From Pseudisothecium myosuroides (Eukaryota; Streptophyta; Bryopsida; Hypnales; Lembophyllaceae): a stretch of 64,000 bases of DNA. The position numbers and the translations under genes were made by a program. Shown in pieces: positions 26,123-37,566 of the stretch. The stretch covers positions 33,846,987 through 33,910,986 of the forward strand of contig OX637290.1 in NCBI GenBank assembly GCA_951799445.1. The letters run 5' to 3'. The notes under the pieces were generated by a model. That model was not told where the DNA came from, made no database searches, and saw only the letters and a program-made list of their open reading frames with translations. The first letter of the stretch is position 1, and every line of letters starts with the position of its first letter.

Positions 26123-28464
26123 ATGATAGTGGTTAGTGCATTCGGGGATGAGGTTCCAATCATTTTTCCTGCAGGTCAAGATGGAGTTGCGGTCGTCCCA
26201 GCATGTAGATTGAGCTTAAGGTTTAATTTGAAAGTAGAGTCAATTCATCTCGATGAAGATATATATGACGCCAACACTGGTATCATCACTCACAGCGTAG
26301 GACAAGTTCCTGCTTTTGTCTCTGAGGATCGGTACTGGCATTTGAAACCTGGAAGATTTAGAGCGTATGGAGCACTCGAAACCATTCGTTCCACTTCGTT
26401 TGATGAGGTCACACCCCATCGATCCTCCTCGTCGTCCTTTCAAACCCCTCTCTTTGCTCGTGTAAAGAGTGAGCCCTTTCCGGAACTTGTCACCATTCTC
26501 AGTGATGACTCCGATGTTGATCCTCTTCTTGACGACAGGAACGTGGACACTCCTTTACAGTCAAAATTAGTAAGCCCTATTTCACTGACCCCTAGAGAGA
26601 CCAACAAGAAATCTAAAATTGCGGTATCCGGAGTATCTGTGATAGACTGTTTGAGGGGACTTCGTAACTTGAAGGGATGTAGAAATGTGTTGTCAAAACT
26701 AGATTACGATACAATTCCCATCGAGATTGTCCAGGCATTGCCTCCGAAGTTCAATGGGAATCTTATATTTGAGTTGCCTGCACTTGAGTCTTATTCTACT
26801 CAATCCGAAGCAAAAAACATGGTTGGTATGGATAGGCGGTGTGACGGTCACGTCTGGTCTAAGATGGTAACCACAAATATATGCAACCCCATGGGGTTGT
26901 CGTTCCGCACCGCTTTCTGTCTGGGTCATCTTCGTTGCACAAACTCCTCGTGTGAGTTCCTCATTCGCGTCCATCGAACTAATGCCTTGAATGAAATGGA
27001 ATGGGAAGGGCTATCACCTACTCCACTCGTTGTTGGTGAAGTCCATCCTCCAGGGTCATCTCTTGTTTGTAAAATCTGCAAGCATCCTCCCTCGTGTATT
27101 GCCAGGTGTAGTGTCAAGGTCTATTACGTTATTGGAAATGAGTCATGCACTCGTGCTTTTGTACATCTAGGTACTCACGATCATCCGGTAAAAGATGGGG
27201 AACTCCGCGACATGAAGGAGAGAACTCGGACCCTGATCGGAGAACAGATGGAGAGAACACCGAGTGGAACTAACTCATCAATAGTCATGGAGGCTACGAA
27301 GGAACTGTTGGGCGAGCTTATTTTACGTCCGGATGGTGGGCAGACAAAGACTCTAGACTTGGAGAACCTTATCCCGGTGCTAGACAAATGCAAATACTTC
27401 AGCTCCCCGAGTATTCAAAACGAGGTGACATCATTCAAGTATTTAAGGAGATTTGGTGTGATTGACAGCATTACCAAGTTGAGGGGGTCAAGCACATGGG
27501 CATTTGTTCAGGAGAGTAAATTTCCAGGTCAAGGAACAGATGTGGACAAAGTTTTTGTTTTTAAAATGTCAGAAGTAGGACCTAGAAGTGGAGTGGACCT
27601 CGTGAAGCGAATGCAGAGTGGAGATGACCTTCAGGATGTTTGGCTCATGTTCGATCATGTCAAACGCGTCAAGGGGTGGACAACCATGGCATGTCATGTG
27701 TATGACTCCGTGTATTGTCGTGTAATGACCATCGCCGTTTGTGACATGCAATCCGAAGACGGAGATGCTCAAATTTTGTTCTGGAAGAATCTTAATTCTG
27801 TTCTTCAACGCCACGGGGTAGGCGAGCCGCAGTTCAAGGGATTCATGGCAAATAGTGCACAAGCAAATTGGAATGCTGTGCAAAAGGTCTACGGATCTGG
27901 GGATAGTAACGTTCCGATGGAACACCGTGAAAGAACGTGCCTCTTCCATTGGACACAGTCCATGGAAAAACATACCAAGGCAGACATTCGCGCAGACTTA
28001 CAAGATCAACATCGTCTCCTCTATAAGCAGTATAAGAATGCCTCTACTTCTGAAGAATCCGAGACTCGTTACTTGGCCATAAAAGCATGGTGGATATCAT
28101 CAGGGGCAACCACGGAATTGGGACTGCACCGACTTGAGCTGTGGCTTTCTTTCTGGCATTTTTGGTATCGTCAGTGGGGCGGATTCATGCAACTTGTAAG
28201 TCTTCATTCTACCTGTTTGTCATTTTTCTCAATGCATAGTTTTGGTACCTAAACTTGTTTTCGGCGGTCCTTATTACCTTTCTACTTCTATAACTACGAT
28301 TGGTAATCCTCTCCATGCTAGCTGGTCGTAATACATTCATTTGGCTGCCATGGGGTTCTTTGCTGAACACGTCCTTCGGACTTCTTATATATCATTTGGA
28401 ATACTCCATAGAGATTTCTTGAGCAACATACGGCCTATGAATGTTGCATGTCTTTGACACGTTG

Positions 28465-28494
28465 GAGACCCCTCTCGGTACCGAGAGGGGTCTC
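28465..28494. repeat. Perfect 30-bp palindrome in the transposase-like gene's intron
   Basis: The half-site GAGACCCCTCTCGGT is followed immediately by its exact reverse complement. The 21-nt core ACCCCTCTCGGT-R-CCGAGAGG differs by one base from the dyad in each unit of the 245-bp satellite 4.4 kb away. Degenerate relatives lie at 28,596-28,622 and 28,716-28,740. Confidence 0.95.
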
Positions 28495-28595
28495 AAGAGG
28501 GATTGACTCTTGCGCATTTCTCGTGTATTTGGTGGACAACTGTGGACTGCTGTTGCTGAGAATATAGAAGTGATGCATGCTATTTGTACCTTGAA

Positions 28596-28740
28596 GGGTC
28601 CTCTATGTACCGAGAGGAGTCCTAGTCTGGTCTATCTCTTTAAATTCCCTCATTATGCATTCAACTATTTCAGTATGCAATACTGAAATAGTTGATTGAT
28701 TCATGCTGGAGGTACCTCTTGGGTCCTCTCGGTCCCAAGT
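28596..28740. repeat. Two degenerate copies of the CCTCTCGG palindrome
   Basis: At 28,596-28,622 GGGTCCTCTATGTACCGAG runs on to AGGAGTCC, a decayed dyad. At 28,716-28,740 CTTGGG and CCCAAG flank TCCTCTCGGT. With the perfect palindrome at 28,465 the three sites are spaced about 120-130 bp apart. Confidence 0.6.
28661..28695. repeat. Perfect 16-bp inverted repeat with 3-nt loop
   Basis: TCAACTATTTCAGTAT, then GCA, then the exact reverse complement. It lies in the 28,196-28,876 intron, so the pre-mRNA could form a 16-bp hairpin. It is AT-rich and unrelated in sequence to the nearby GC-rich palindrome. Confidence 0.95.
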
Positions 28741-31700
28741 GAAGGTGCTTGTATACATTCTCTTTTTAGGCATACATTTCTTTTTTGGAAGTATACTCTA
28801 AATCCTAAGAATATCTTCTGAGTAAATGTGTTTAGGCTACAAAATGATTGTGGTGTATGGATTATTTTCCTTTCAGGATCTCAGCGAGGCAGAGCTAGCA
28901 GAAATGCCATTGTGTAACCTTGCAGAGACAGTGCACAACAAGTGGCTTCAACAATCTGGAAATCAGGGGAACGACCTGTACATTGCCACGGTAGAACATT
29001 TCGTCAGAGCGTTCATGCAGATGGTAAGGTATTACCAATATCTGAAGGGAAATGACCCTAGTACGGGACCAGGAAAAGAAGAGCTAATGTTGCGCGTGGC
29101 CCAACGTTCAGCAGAACAGACGGGTAATCCGAAGCCGCTTACAGAAGCTATTTCAAATATTCCTGGTGTAGAAGAATTCTTCAATAGAGAGCCTCATCTT
29201 GAAGGTGAAGAAGTGTTTGGATCACAGAAGAGGAAAGCAGACATGCCACTTGGATGCAAATACGACTCGCATAGACCAGACAAAGTGAATTTTTCTCATC
29301 CACGAATCCAAACGCGGTCGTGGAGAGCCACAACCAGTGCATCGAATTTAAACACAATTCTGGAGGACGTTTCTCAAGGTGTGGATATTGACCTTCCAGT
29401 GCCAACGTCATATGATGACATTGGAGGGCAAAGTAGTACTCCGAATTCGACTCATGTGTCAGCTATTCAAGAGAGCAATTGCGACGAGGGGCATTGGCAC
29501 ATAGCACGTTTACCAAAAACATCTGCAAAAGCATGTTTTGCATTGCAGGCAATTACAAAGAAGAAGTGCATAGCACAAATAGTCTAGAACAACGTTGCTA
29601 CTGCTGCGCCAACGTATACTGGTATGATGGTTAATTACAGGAAAAATCGAAATGACCGTATGCAGTTTTTCTTCTGCAACGACGACATTGAAAGATGTGT
29701 TAAAGGTACACGACGGAAGTGGGTGTTATCAGTACCACCTGTTCCTGCAATTTGGCCAGTGAAGATGGAAACCAAACTATCGAAGGCCGAGATTTTGGCA
29801 TTAGAAGGGGCAGGTTTTCAACTTCCGCAACGTCAAGTCATTTCGCCCAGGAGACTTTTCGGTGGAGAAGCTGGAATACAAATTGTGCGCGCGTATCCTG
29901 TTCCGTCTTTACCAGATGAACATCCCACAACTCGAACAGGAAAGGTTGTCCGTCGCAACCCGAAGGCCCCAACTGTGAAGCACCAGAACAATTGTGCATC
30001 GGCCCTAACTCTGAATGCACGCATTGAAAGGGTGACGATGGTTCCCCACCCTGGATTTGGTTGCATAGTGTCACTCATCTCTGGTGTTGAGCCTCGCCAT
30101 GAGAAATACATGCTCACTATATCCTCGTTTCCGGACTGCACTTGTCCGTATTTCAAGGAGATGAAACTGAAGTGCTTGGGCAAGAGAGGAACATGGGCAA
30201 ACTGTAAGCATCTTTATTTTATTTTCAACGTTATCTGCAATTTACAATCTACATCGGAGGCCTTCATTCACGCGGCAAGTTTCAGTTTCAATGAAGTGAA
30301 GCAAGTGCTTCTTAGCGGAGTACTGAATCATTTGGAATCAAACTAACTTGTCCATGGGTATACTAGGACGCACTCTATGTTTGTTGAATACATGAATGGA
30401 AATGTACTGAGACTAAAAGGGCCAATATTTGCATTTTCTCGGAGCCAGTTCCAGCACCTTCGGAAATTATTTCTAGCATCATTGTATTGTGCATAATATT
30501 CCCCTGTATGAAGTCGTATCCTTCATATGTTTTTGTTTATTAGTCTCTGGCATTATGACACAACCTGAACCTAGGGGCCAACACATGGGGCAAGTAATGT
30601 GTTTTCCGAATTTGAAGTTTCGTCTAAACCTTGGACAAATACGGAGGCCTATGTCGAAGGTGCTCTATATTTCCCTGGTAATAGATGTATTTTAATTCAA
30701 ATGATCTGTGTGCGCAAAATAATGCTAAGCCCTAAACATTGGTCATAGGCCCCCCTGAATCCGCAAATATAGGTCCAATAGTCTAGAAATATGAATTTTT
30801 GGAGGGCAATGGATTCGTGTCACCCATTTTTTCCTCTTCATAGCATTGTATCCTTGTTCATTCAAGGAATGGCAGAACTCCTATTGGAGAAGATTTCATC
30901 CAATATTTCATTTACTTTTCATCCATTGTTTCATCTACTTTCATCCAGAGGTTCATCTACTTTCATCCAATAGTTAACCTACTTTCATCCAATATTTCAT
31001 GTACTTCTCATCCAAATTTTCATCTACTTTCATCCAGTATTTCATCTACTTTCATCCAGTAGTGAACTTACCTTCATCCAATATTTCATGTACTTTTCAT
31101 CCATTGTTTCATCTACTTTCATCCAACATTTCATCTACTTTCATCTAGTAGGTCACCTACTTTCATCTAATATTTCAAGTAGTTTTCATCCAGTATTTCA
31201 TCTACTTTCATCTAGTAGTTCACCTACTTTCATCCAATATTTCATATTTCATCCATTAAACTACTGTCATCTATTATTTTTCCTATTCTTCATCCAGTAT
31301 TTCATCTACTTTTCATCCAATATTTCATCTATTTTCATCTTATATTTAATGTACTTTCATTCGAATTTTTCATCTGCTTCCATCCAATTTTTCCATCAAA
31401 AGCTTCTCATCCTTATGCTTTATTTTATAATCTTGTCCGCATTCACTAAATATTTTGGGGCTTTCACCAAATTATTTCCAAAATTTCATTCATTTTTATT
31501 CTCAAAATTCCAAAATTATCTTTATTTTTCCATTTCTCATCCAAGATCTACGCTCACCGCTCACTATTTCCCGCTCACCGCTCGCCGCTCCCCGCTCCCC
31601 GCTCGCTTCCTAGCAACGTTGCGTTTGCAGAAAACCTTGAATAGAGAAATCATAATCATTCATTTTCAAAATCGGATATTTGATGCTAAAACTACACTTG

Positions 31701-32059
31701 AAAAACAACCTTTCGAAGATTTGAAATTTTCAAAATAGCAATTTCCTAAGGTTTTATTTTTATTTTTATTTTTATTTTTTGAACAAATGGAGCGATCCAT
31801 TGCAACTAAGGTTTTATTTAACTTCAAAGTGTCTTGAGCACCACATTTGGGTGCCTTGTGCATTTAGGGATACAAATCTCCAAGGTACCCAATTCTAAAT
31901 GAAAGAAAACTTTGAAGAGGTCCCGGGAAATCGCTTTCCTCAGTGTTTATTTGAAAAATGAAGATTAGTCCTTTTACTTGTATGTAAACTATTTAATTCT
32001 GCCCCTCTGAAGTTCCAAAAATTTCAGATCATGCCCTACAGGTTCTGAATTCTGGGTTC

Positions 32060-32330
32060 GACCCATCGAGACGCGGTCGCCCCCTTGAGACGCGGTCGCC
32101 CCCTTGAGACGCGGTCGCCCCCCTGAGACGCGGTCGCCCGAGGCGCGGTTGCCCCCTGAGACGCGGTCGCCCCATCCAGCCGCGGTCGCCCATCCGCAGT
32201 CGCCCGAGTCACGCGGTCGCCGCACACGCGGTCGCCCTGTACCCGCACGCGCCCCTTCCGAGAAGCCGAGGTCGCCCCAGGGCGATTGCGGCTACTTAAG
32301 CGTTCGCACTCACCTGCGGTCGCCACTCCC
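32060..32330 (+). repeat. GGTCGCC-rich array upstream of the kinase-like gene
   Basis: Fifteen or more irregularly spaced copies of ACGCGGTCGCCC, with linkers such as CCTTGAG, occupy about 270 bp just 5' of the promoter module. A diverged counterpart lies at 41,295-41,620, also directly upstream of a gene. Confidence 0.85.
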
Positions 32331-32392
32331 GGCCTTACGCATGGTCTTTCATCCGCCTTGTGGTGGGTGACTGCGTGCTCGTGGGCCAGGGG
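32331..32392 (+). promoter_or_regulatory. Promoter module shared with the coiled-coil gene
   Basis: This roughly 62-bp block contains GTGGGTGACTGCGTGCTCG followed by TGGGCCAGGGGT, and matches 41,633-41,696 with few differences. It sits 88 bp before the kinase-like ATG (32,480). It probably spans the transcription start or 5' UTR of both genes. Confidence 0.6.
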
Positions 32393-33046
32393 TGAATTTG
32401 GACTTGGGGGGGGAAGTTTTTGCAGTTTTCATCCACAAACTTACGGAAAACAACGACCACCTTCTCCGAAACCACAACCATGTCAAATCCGGTGGGAGGT
32501 AGTCGCACGTGGCGGAAGTCCAATTTGGACCCGGACGATCCAGAGCAGTTTGAAGTGCCTATATCTACAGGTCAAGTGACGGGGAGTACACGTCGGTCGA
32601 AGAAGAAGAAGAAGAGGACAGCACATGAGAGGGACCCAACGTATCCTCCTGTACCCTATACAAGGTATGCATACAAGGTGTGTCTGGAATGGTATGAGGG
32701 AAAAAGTGTAGAGTTCTTGGAGGCCACCTACTTGAGGGATCCAACCACGGGTAGCTTAAAGTTGACGGATGATTTGTCAGCACGAATCTTAAGTAAGTGC
32801 AAAGAATCGCAGGAGTTTTGCGACGTGGAGTTAAATTACAATAACTATATCTACCGCTGGCTTGATGATGTTATCGTGCCATGCATCTTCAACACGCACA
32901 GATTGATGGAGGAAATGCAACCGGAAGTCCCAGGATATCCAGGAGATGAAGGTGCTAGTGAATTCCGTGGGAAGATGGACTGGTGGCACAAAGCAGCAAT
33001 GAAACTCTCAAAGCATAGAGCGAGGGGATTCAAGTGGAAAAATGAT

Positions 33047-36000
33047 TGTGGGAGTACGGAAACTCCTAAGGGAGAGATATAGCTTAGAAATAGGGTAGGA
33101 GTTAGTCAAAAATTTCAAAACTTTGATAAGAAGTAAGAAATTAGATCCGGATACAGATAGATTCCGGATAGTTAGAATCCGAGATTGCAGATCCTTTAAA
33201 CCGGGTTCTTTCGAGAGCCGGAACGGATCCTAAATCCGAGTTAGGTCGGATCGGAACGAGCCTACAGAATAGGTATCCGACCTACGCTGCTAGGGAACCA
33301 TTGCGGGAACGGACCTCTTTCTGTTTGCCAAGGGGAACGGTCGGCAGCTCGACTAGTACTTAAACCATCGCCAGACCTAATCTTCCTCATTCTTCACTTT
33401 GCTGATTGTCTTGCGCACTTAGCTGAGAGAAAGAGTGGTGAGTTAGAGATCGCGACAGGGAGAGACGGGTGAGGTCGGTGCCGATTGCACCGGATTTAGT
33501 AGTCGGTGTCGGTATGGCGGAGTCCAGCAAACCGGTAGCGCGTCGACCTTCTGTCACAGCTCGGATAGTAAGACCGGCTATTCCCACCGACCCAACTCAC
33601 CGGAAGGAGTTAGAGACAGATCTGACCCGGATGGGGTGCGTAGGTTTGATCCACCGACCGTGGAATGTTAAGGACACGGAGATGCTGGAGCAGCTGATCT
33701 TGGGAGTCCCAAATCAGTTTGAGTTGACTGTGAGAGGCCAACCCGGAGCATGGACGGCAGATGTATGGGCTGACGTATACGGGTTCGGGAAGAACGGGTC
33801 CGGATTAGGTTCTTGGGTAGAGACGTACGGAATTGGGAAGTTCCGTAATCCGGTTACCACTAAGGACGGATACCCCGTGAGTGACTGTAAGGACGCTAGG
33901 CAGAAATGGGTGTTGGAATTTTTGATTCTGATCATGTATCCGGAAAAGCCTACTTGAGTTACGGTTACGGTGGCCAACACTATCTTTGGGGCTTTAGAAG
34001 ATAAGGTAGTCCACTGGGGGAAAGTCCTAGCCGGTATAGTGAAGAAACTGGTGTCGCATGTAGGGAAGGGGAAGCCGAGTCTTCTCAGTCCGTACCTGTT
34101 TCACCTGTACCACCATCAGGAGGTGCTGACTAGTGAAGAGGTGGTGATTTACAACACCGGATTGGAAATAGTGAAGTATGGTCTCACGCACGAAATTCCA
34201 CCGGATACTCCGATCGAGGGAGAGGAGGAGGAAGAAGAAGAAGACGACGACGAGGAAGAAGAACCGCAGCAGCAGGACCTGGTCAACAAACGGGAGAAGA
34301 GAAGGAAGTTGACCAATCCGAACTCGAGGGTGGAACAGTCGACCCCGGAAAAAGGAGAGCCGAGTCAGCCCCCGGAATCGGAAATGCAGTCGGACTTCTT
34401 CGACGCCGGAACGCAGTGGATGGAGGAGGCCAAGCACATGCATTTCGGCATGTCAAATATGATCCTGGGGATTGCTGCGGAGCTGAAGGTGGAGCCGGAA
34501 GATATCATAAATCAGATCCGGAAACTATCGAGCCCGGATCTGATTCGTGAGAAGGACGAGCGGATCAAGAGCTTGGAGAAGGAAAGGGATGACCTGTTAG
34601 GTCGGGTGAACTGGGCGGAGACGGATTCCGCAGTTGCACGGCAGAAGGAGACGGAAGCTCTCCAACTCGTCCACAATTTGATCGCGTTGGTGGAGCAGTC
34701 CGCGGAAGCTGTTGTCAAATCCCGACTCTTTAGCAATCAGCTGAGTGGCATAGGCCACTTATCCGGGTCCAAGGTGGTAACTATCTTGGTGGACTTCCAG
34801 GCCCGGATGGAAGGAATTTTGAAGGAGATGGCGCAACTGTTGGGGCACCTCGACCCAAATAAGCCCTTGGACTTCACTCACTTTTCGGAGCTGCCCAACG
34901 TCGACTTGTTGAAGACGCCCCAGAAGTCGGGGGCAGGGATCAGTCTACCACCATCCCCAAGACCTACTCCAGGTCAGACATGGATCCAGACGAAGACCAC
35001 TAAGTTCGGCCAGACGAGGAGTATCCAGTGGATTCCGGTAGAAGTAGGGAGTACCGTTCCGACATCCGGAACATCCGTTCGGAGCGATTTAATCCACCGG
35101 ATGGGGGCCTTGTCAAACCCGGCTCGGACCAATCCGGTCGACTTACTCACATGCAGAAGGCATCGCCCAAGAAGAATACAACACCGATTCAGCTGGACGA
35201 TTCACCCGAGAGAGAGACCAGAGTGGAGATGATCCAGGAGTCTGAGAAGGGGGAATTCACTTCCGGGGATGAGACGGCTTCGGATGACGACCCGCCGCCG
35301 CTCCAGCGGAAGATTCCAACCCGGGCTGCAACGAAGTCCACTCCACCGAAAAGGAGCAGGAAACCCCCTGTAGGGCCAAGTAGCAGCGCAAAGAAATCAA
35401 AGCGGGGAAAGTAGTTAGTATGCTTGCAGTTTTAGGATTTTTAATCTGGAGCGGATTTTCCGTGCGTGGGGCCCGGTTCCGGATTCTTAGGAGTAGTTGA
35501 CTTTGAACTTTCCGGATATTACGGTTGGTTACTAATTGGTCACCTGGATTTTCAGGTGTGTTTTTTTTGGCTTTTTGTTTGGGCTTTTTAAGTGGAGGAC
35601 AGCTTGTTGCCCTTTCATTCCAGCCTTGCCCATTTTGTGTGCATTAGTTTATGTTCATATTCTCTTTTCTCTAATCTGAGCCAGTAAGTGGACATTTGGA
35701 TTTCTGGCTATGTGTGCGTTTTCTTGAGTCGTTTATGAATGGTGAAAGTGTGAGAGAGGGCGGATGAGGGGGAATCCGGGTTGAGAATTAGTTGGACCTG
35801 ATTTGAGCGAGTAAGTTTGTGAGGAAACTTTACTAGACTTGTGAGTAAGGATTTGTGCGTGGTACCTTTAAATTGCCGTAACGGTGATCCGGTTCTAAGG
35901 AGTGGTGCGGATGCGAGTCCGAAATCCAGGGAGGGTTCCGAGCAGAGATAAGCGACCGCCAGCGGAAAATCCCCACTCACCGGAAGGTCTGCCAACCATA

Positions 36001-36547
36001 GGATCAATCTGGTAGATAGATGCACGAATCTCTTTCAGTTCTGGCTGCCTTGATCTGTCGTTGTAGTAAAAGTGGAAGGATGCAATTCTGAGTGACCTGT
36101 TTTCCGGGCAAGCTACCCGGGGAATTGTGAGGATTATTACTTCCTCTATTCTACAATAAAAACTCGGTTAGGATTGTTTTGTGTGAAGTTTTGTGCAGAG
36201 AAATAGATGTCTAGGAGTGGTGCGTTCCTACCCCTCTAAAGATCAAATGCGGACACCCTGAGGGTAAAACAGGGGAATAGAAAACCAGTTGAAGTTGAGA
36301 AGTGAGACCCGGAATCCGGATTAGACCGGAAACCGGAAAGAGATAGATCCGGATTGGGATCCGGAAGACTATTGTGTCAAAAATAGGAAAAGAAAGAGGT
36401 GTTGCTTGGGGTTTTTGTTGTTTGGATTACGACTCGGAAACTCCTTAGCTTGTTGAAACATACTAGAATCTCCTGGGACGATATTTCGTGTTATCTTATC
36501 ATCATTTTGGTGTTAAGGATACTTACGCCTAGACTGCGCGTACGACA
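33047..36547 (+). mobile_element. Solo LTR, subfamily A (copy A1), 3,501 bp
   Basis: It begins TGTGGGAGTACG and ends CGCGTACGACA, flanked by perfect 5-bp duplications ATGAT (33042-33046 and 36548-36552). It matches A2 (42,562-46,060, inverted) closely and the B-type LTRs more distantly. The B1 copy is followed by a primer-binding site, which identifies the whole unit as an LTR. A GTACTTAAACC box (33,356) conserved with B may be the LTR's TATA region. It contains the LTR-borne gene. Confidence 0.9.
33514..35414 (+). pseudogene. LTR-borne protein gene, copy A1 (one stop, one frameshift)
   Basis: The same gene as the open copy at 60,949-62,847. It starts MAESSKPVARR. The conserved N-terminal domain runs through PRPWNV/FLILIMYPEKPT-type blocks, then an acidic EEEEEEEDDDEEEE run, a coiled coil and a basic C-terminus ending KKSKRGK. 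A TGA at 33955-33957 replaces the CGA seen in copy A2. A 1-nt deletion near 35,130 relative to subfamily B moves the last ~90 codons into another frame, and copy A2 has the same deletion. The function is unknown. Confidence 0.7.
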
Positions 36548-37566
36548 ATGATGCTACGACGTCGGCATTAGCGCGAGATTGTGGATTGTCCCTCATATGG
36601 ATCTCTCCTTTGGCGAAGGTGGTGGCCCTCACTGGATACGATCGTCAAGGTGGATACGGAAAGGTGCGCAAGGTGTGCATTGAAGGGATGGACACAATCC
36701 CGCCACACATCGCTCTTGCTGGGAAGATGCCAAAGATCAAGAACAAGCATGATGCAAGGGTGGAACGGTCGATAGAGGCCTTGGCATGTCCCTTAAATCA
36801 TCCTGCTATAGTTTTTTTATTTGCCATTAACGAGAAAAGCATGGAATCGTACACGTTATGGTGGAACGGTGGCAACCTTGATGAGTTGAAGTCACTCGAT
36901 AAGAAGGTGGCAATAAGCGTTGAATGGAACGAAGTGAGGCGAGTGAGGGAACTTCCAGAGGAGAAACAAAAAGAAGTTAGCCTCTTTCGAAGGCACAAGG
37001 CGAAGTTGGCGTGGGCTCTCGTATTCGTGACTAATCTCATGCACAAGTCCTTGGTGCTGCACAATGACTTGTCTCCGAGGAATATAATGTTGCATTTTCC
37101 CGATTATTCGAACGAGATAATCCACATTGGGATTTGTGATTGGGGAATTGCTAGTCGTATTGACAAAAAAGCCCCATCACATTATGGATATCCAAATGAG
37201 GTACAGAAGCAGGAAGAACAATCTCGTCGTTGGTGGGTGGCTTCTGAGTTGTTTTATGAGTTTGGGCCTCCAAATTCGGATACGAGCATATCTATTATGC
37301 AATCAACGCGGAAATATACGCAGCAATCGGACTCATACTCTATTGGGAAGTTGACCGAATGGATGAGGATTGGTGAGATGAGTGAGTTCGACAGGGACCT
37401 ATTCAAGGATGCTGACAGGTCTAGGTTCTTTGCGTATAAGTTGGGTCAACTCGTGCACCCAGACCCGAAGATTAGATCGACATCTATGGAGTTGACGACA
37501 TCGCTGATGGCTCCACCATGGAACATGAAGCCCCCGGAAGCAGTTTTCTGTGACTCACCTTTGTAG

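Larger units (their letters stand above)
26123..30346 (+). pseudogene. MULE/SWIM-type transposase-like gene, two exons, in-frame TAG
   Basis: Exon 1 (26123-28195) and exon 2 (28877-30346) join in phase at a GTAAGT donor and TTTCAG acceptor, giving about 1,180 codons. Exon 1 has a cysteine cluster and a THDHPV box (about residue 355) resembling WRKY/GCM1-type DNA-binding zinc folds. An RNase-H-like MULE core follows, with FDHVKRVKGW (about 509) and FMANSAQANWNAV (about 573). The second catalytic Asp expected in MULE transposases appears as Asn there. Exon 2 ends with a SWIM finger: CTC at 30137-30145 and CKH at 30203-30211. One TAG (29585-29587) interrupts an otherwise open frame. It may be a decayed transposase or a domesticated FAR1-like gene; no terminal inverted repeats were found. 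The start could be further upstream. Confidence 0.75.
30347..32479. other. Intergenic region with simple repeats upstream of the kinase-like gene
   Basis: From about 30,890 to 31,400 there is a degenerate TTTCATCTACTTTCATCCA minisatellite. From 31,541 to 31,610 there is a short CCGCTC-rich tract. No gene is supported; long open frames here come from the repeat composition. The GGTCGCC array and promoter module at the right end are listed separately. Confidence 0.7.
32480..37566 (+). pseudogene. Divergent protein-kinase-like gene split by a solo LTR
   Basis: The coding parts are 32480-33046 and 36553-37566. Removing the LTR (33047-36547) and one ATGAT duplicate leaves an unbroken 526-residue frame, so the gene was a single exon when hit. 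Residues 1-189 are a lysine-rich N-terminus and a helical region. The kinase fold is in the second part: glycine loop GGYGKV (about 222), candidate Lys in LAGKMPK (about 247), catalytic loop HNDLSPRNIML (about 359), DWG instead of DFG in CDWGIAS (about 385) and an APE-like VASE. HND and DWG are divergent but keep the Asp residues, so activity is uncertain. Upstream are the shared promoter module and GGTCGCC array. The 3' part could persist as a truncated kinase. Confidence 0.75.

Noticed and set aside
30791..31738. Ser/Phe/His-rich open frames
   Set aside because: They translate the TTTCATCTACTTTCATCC minisatellite.
32036..32370. Open frames through the GGTCGCC array, both strands
   Set aside because: Low-complexity Arg/Gly/Ala-rich translations of a simple repeat lying 5' of a clear start codon.
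34027..34443. Antisense 138-codon frame in LTR A1 (also in A2)
   Set aside because: It is the shadow of the LTR-borne gene on the opposite strand.
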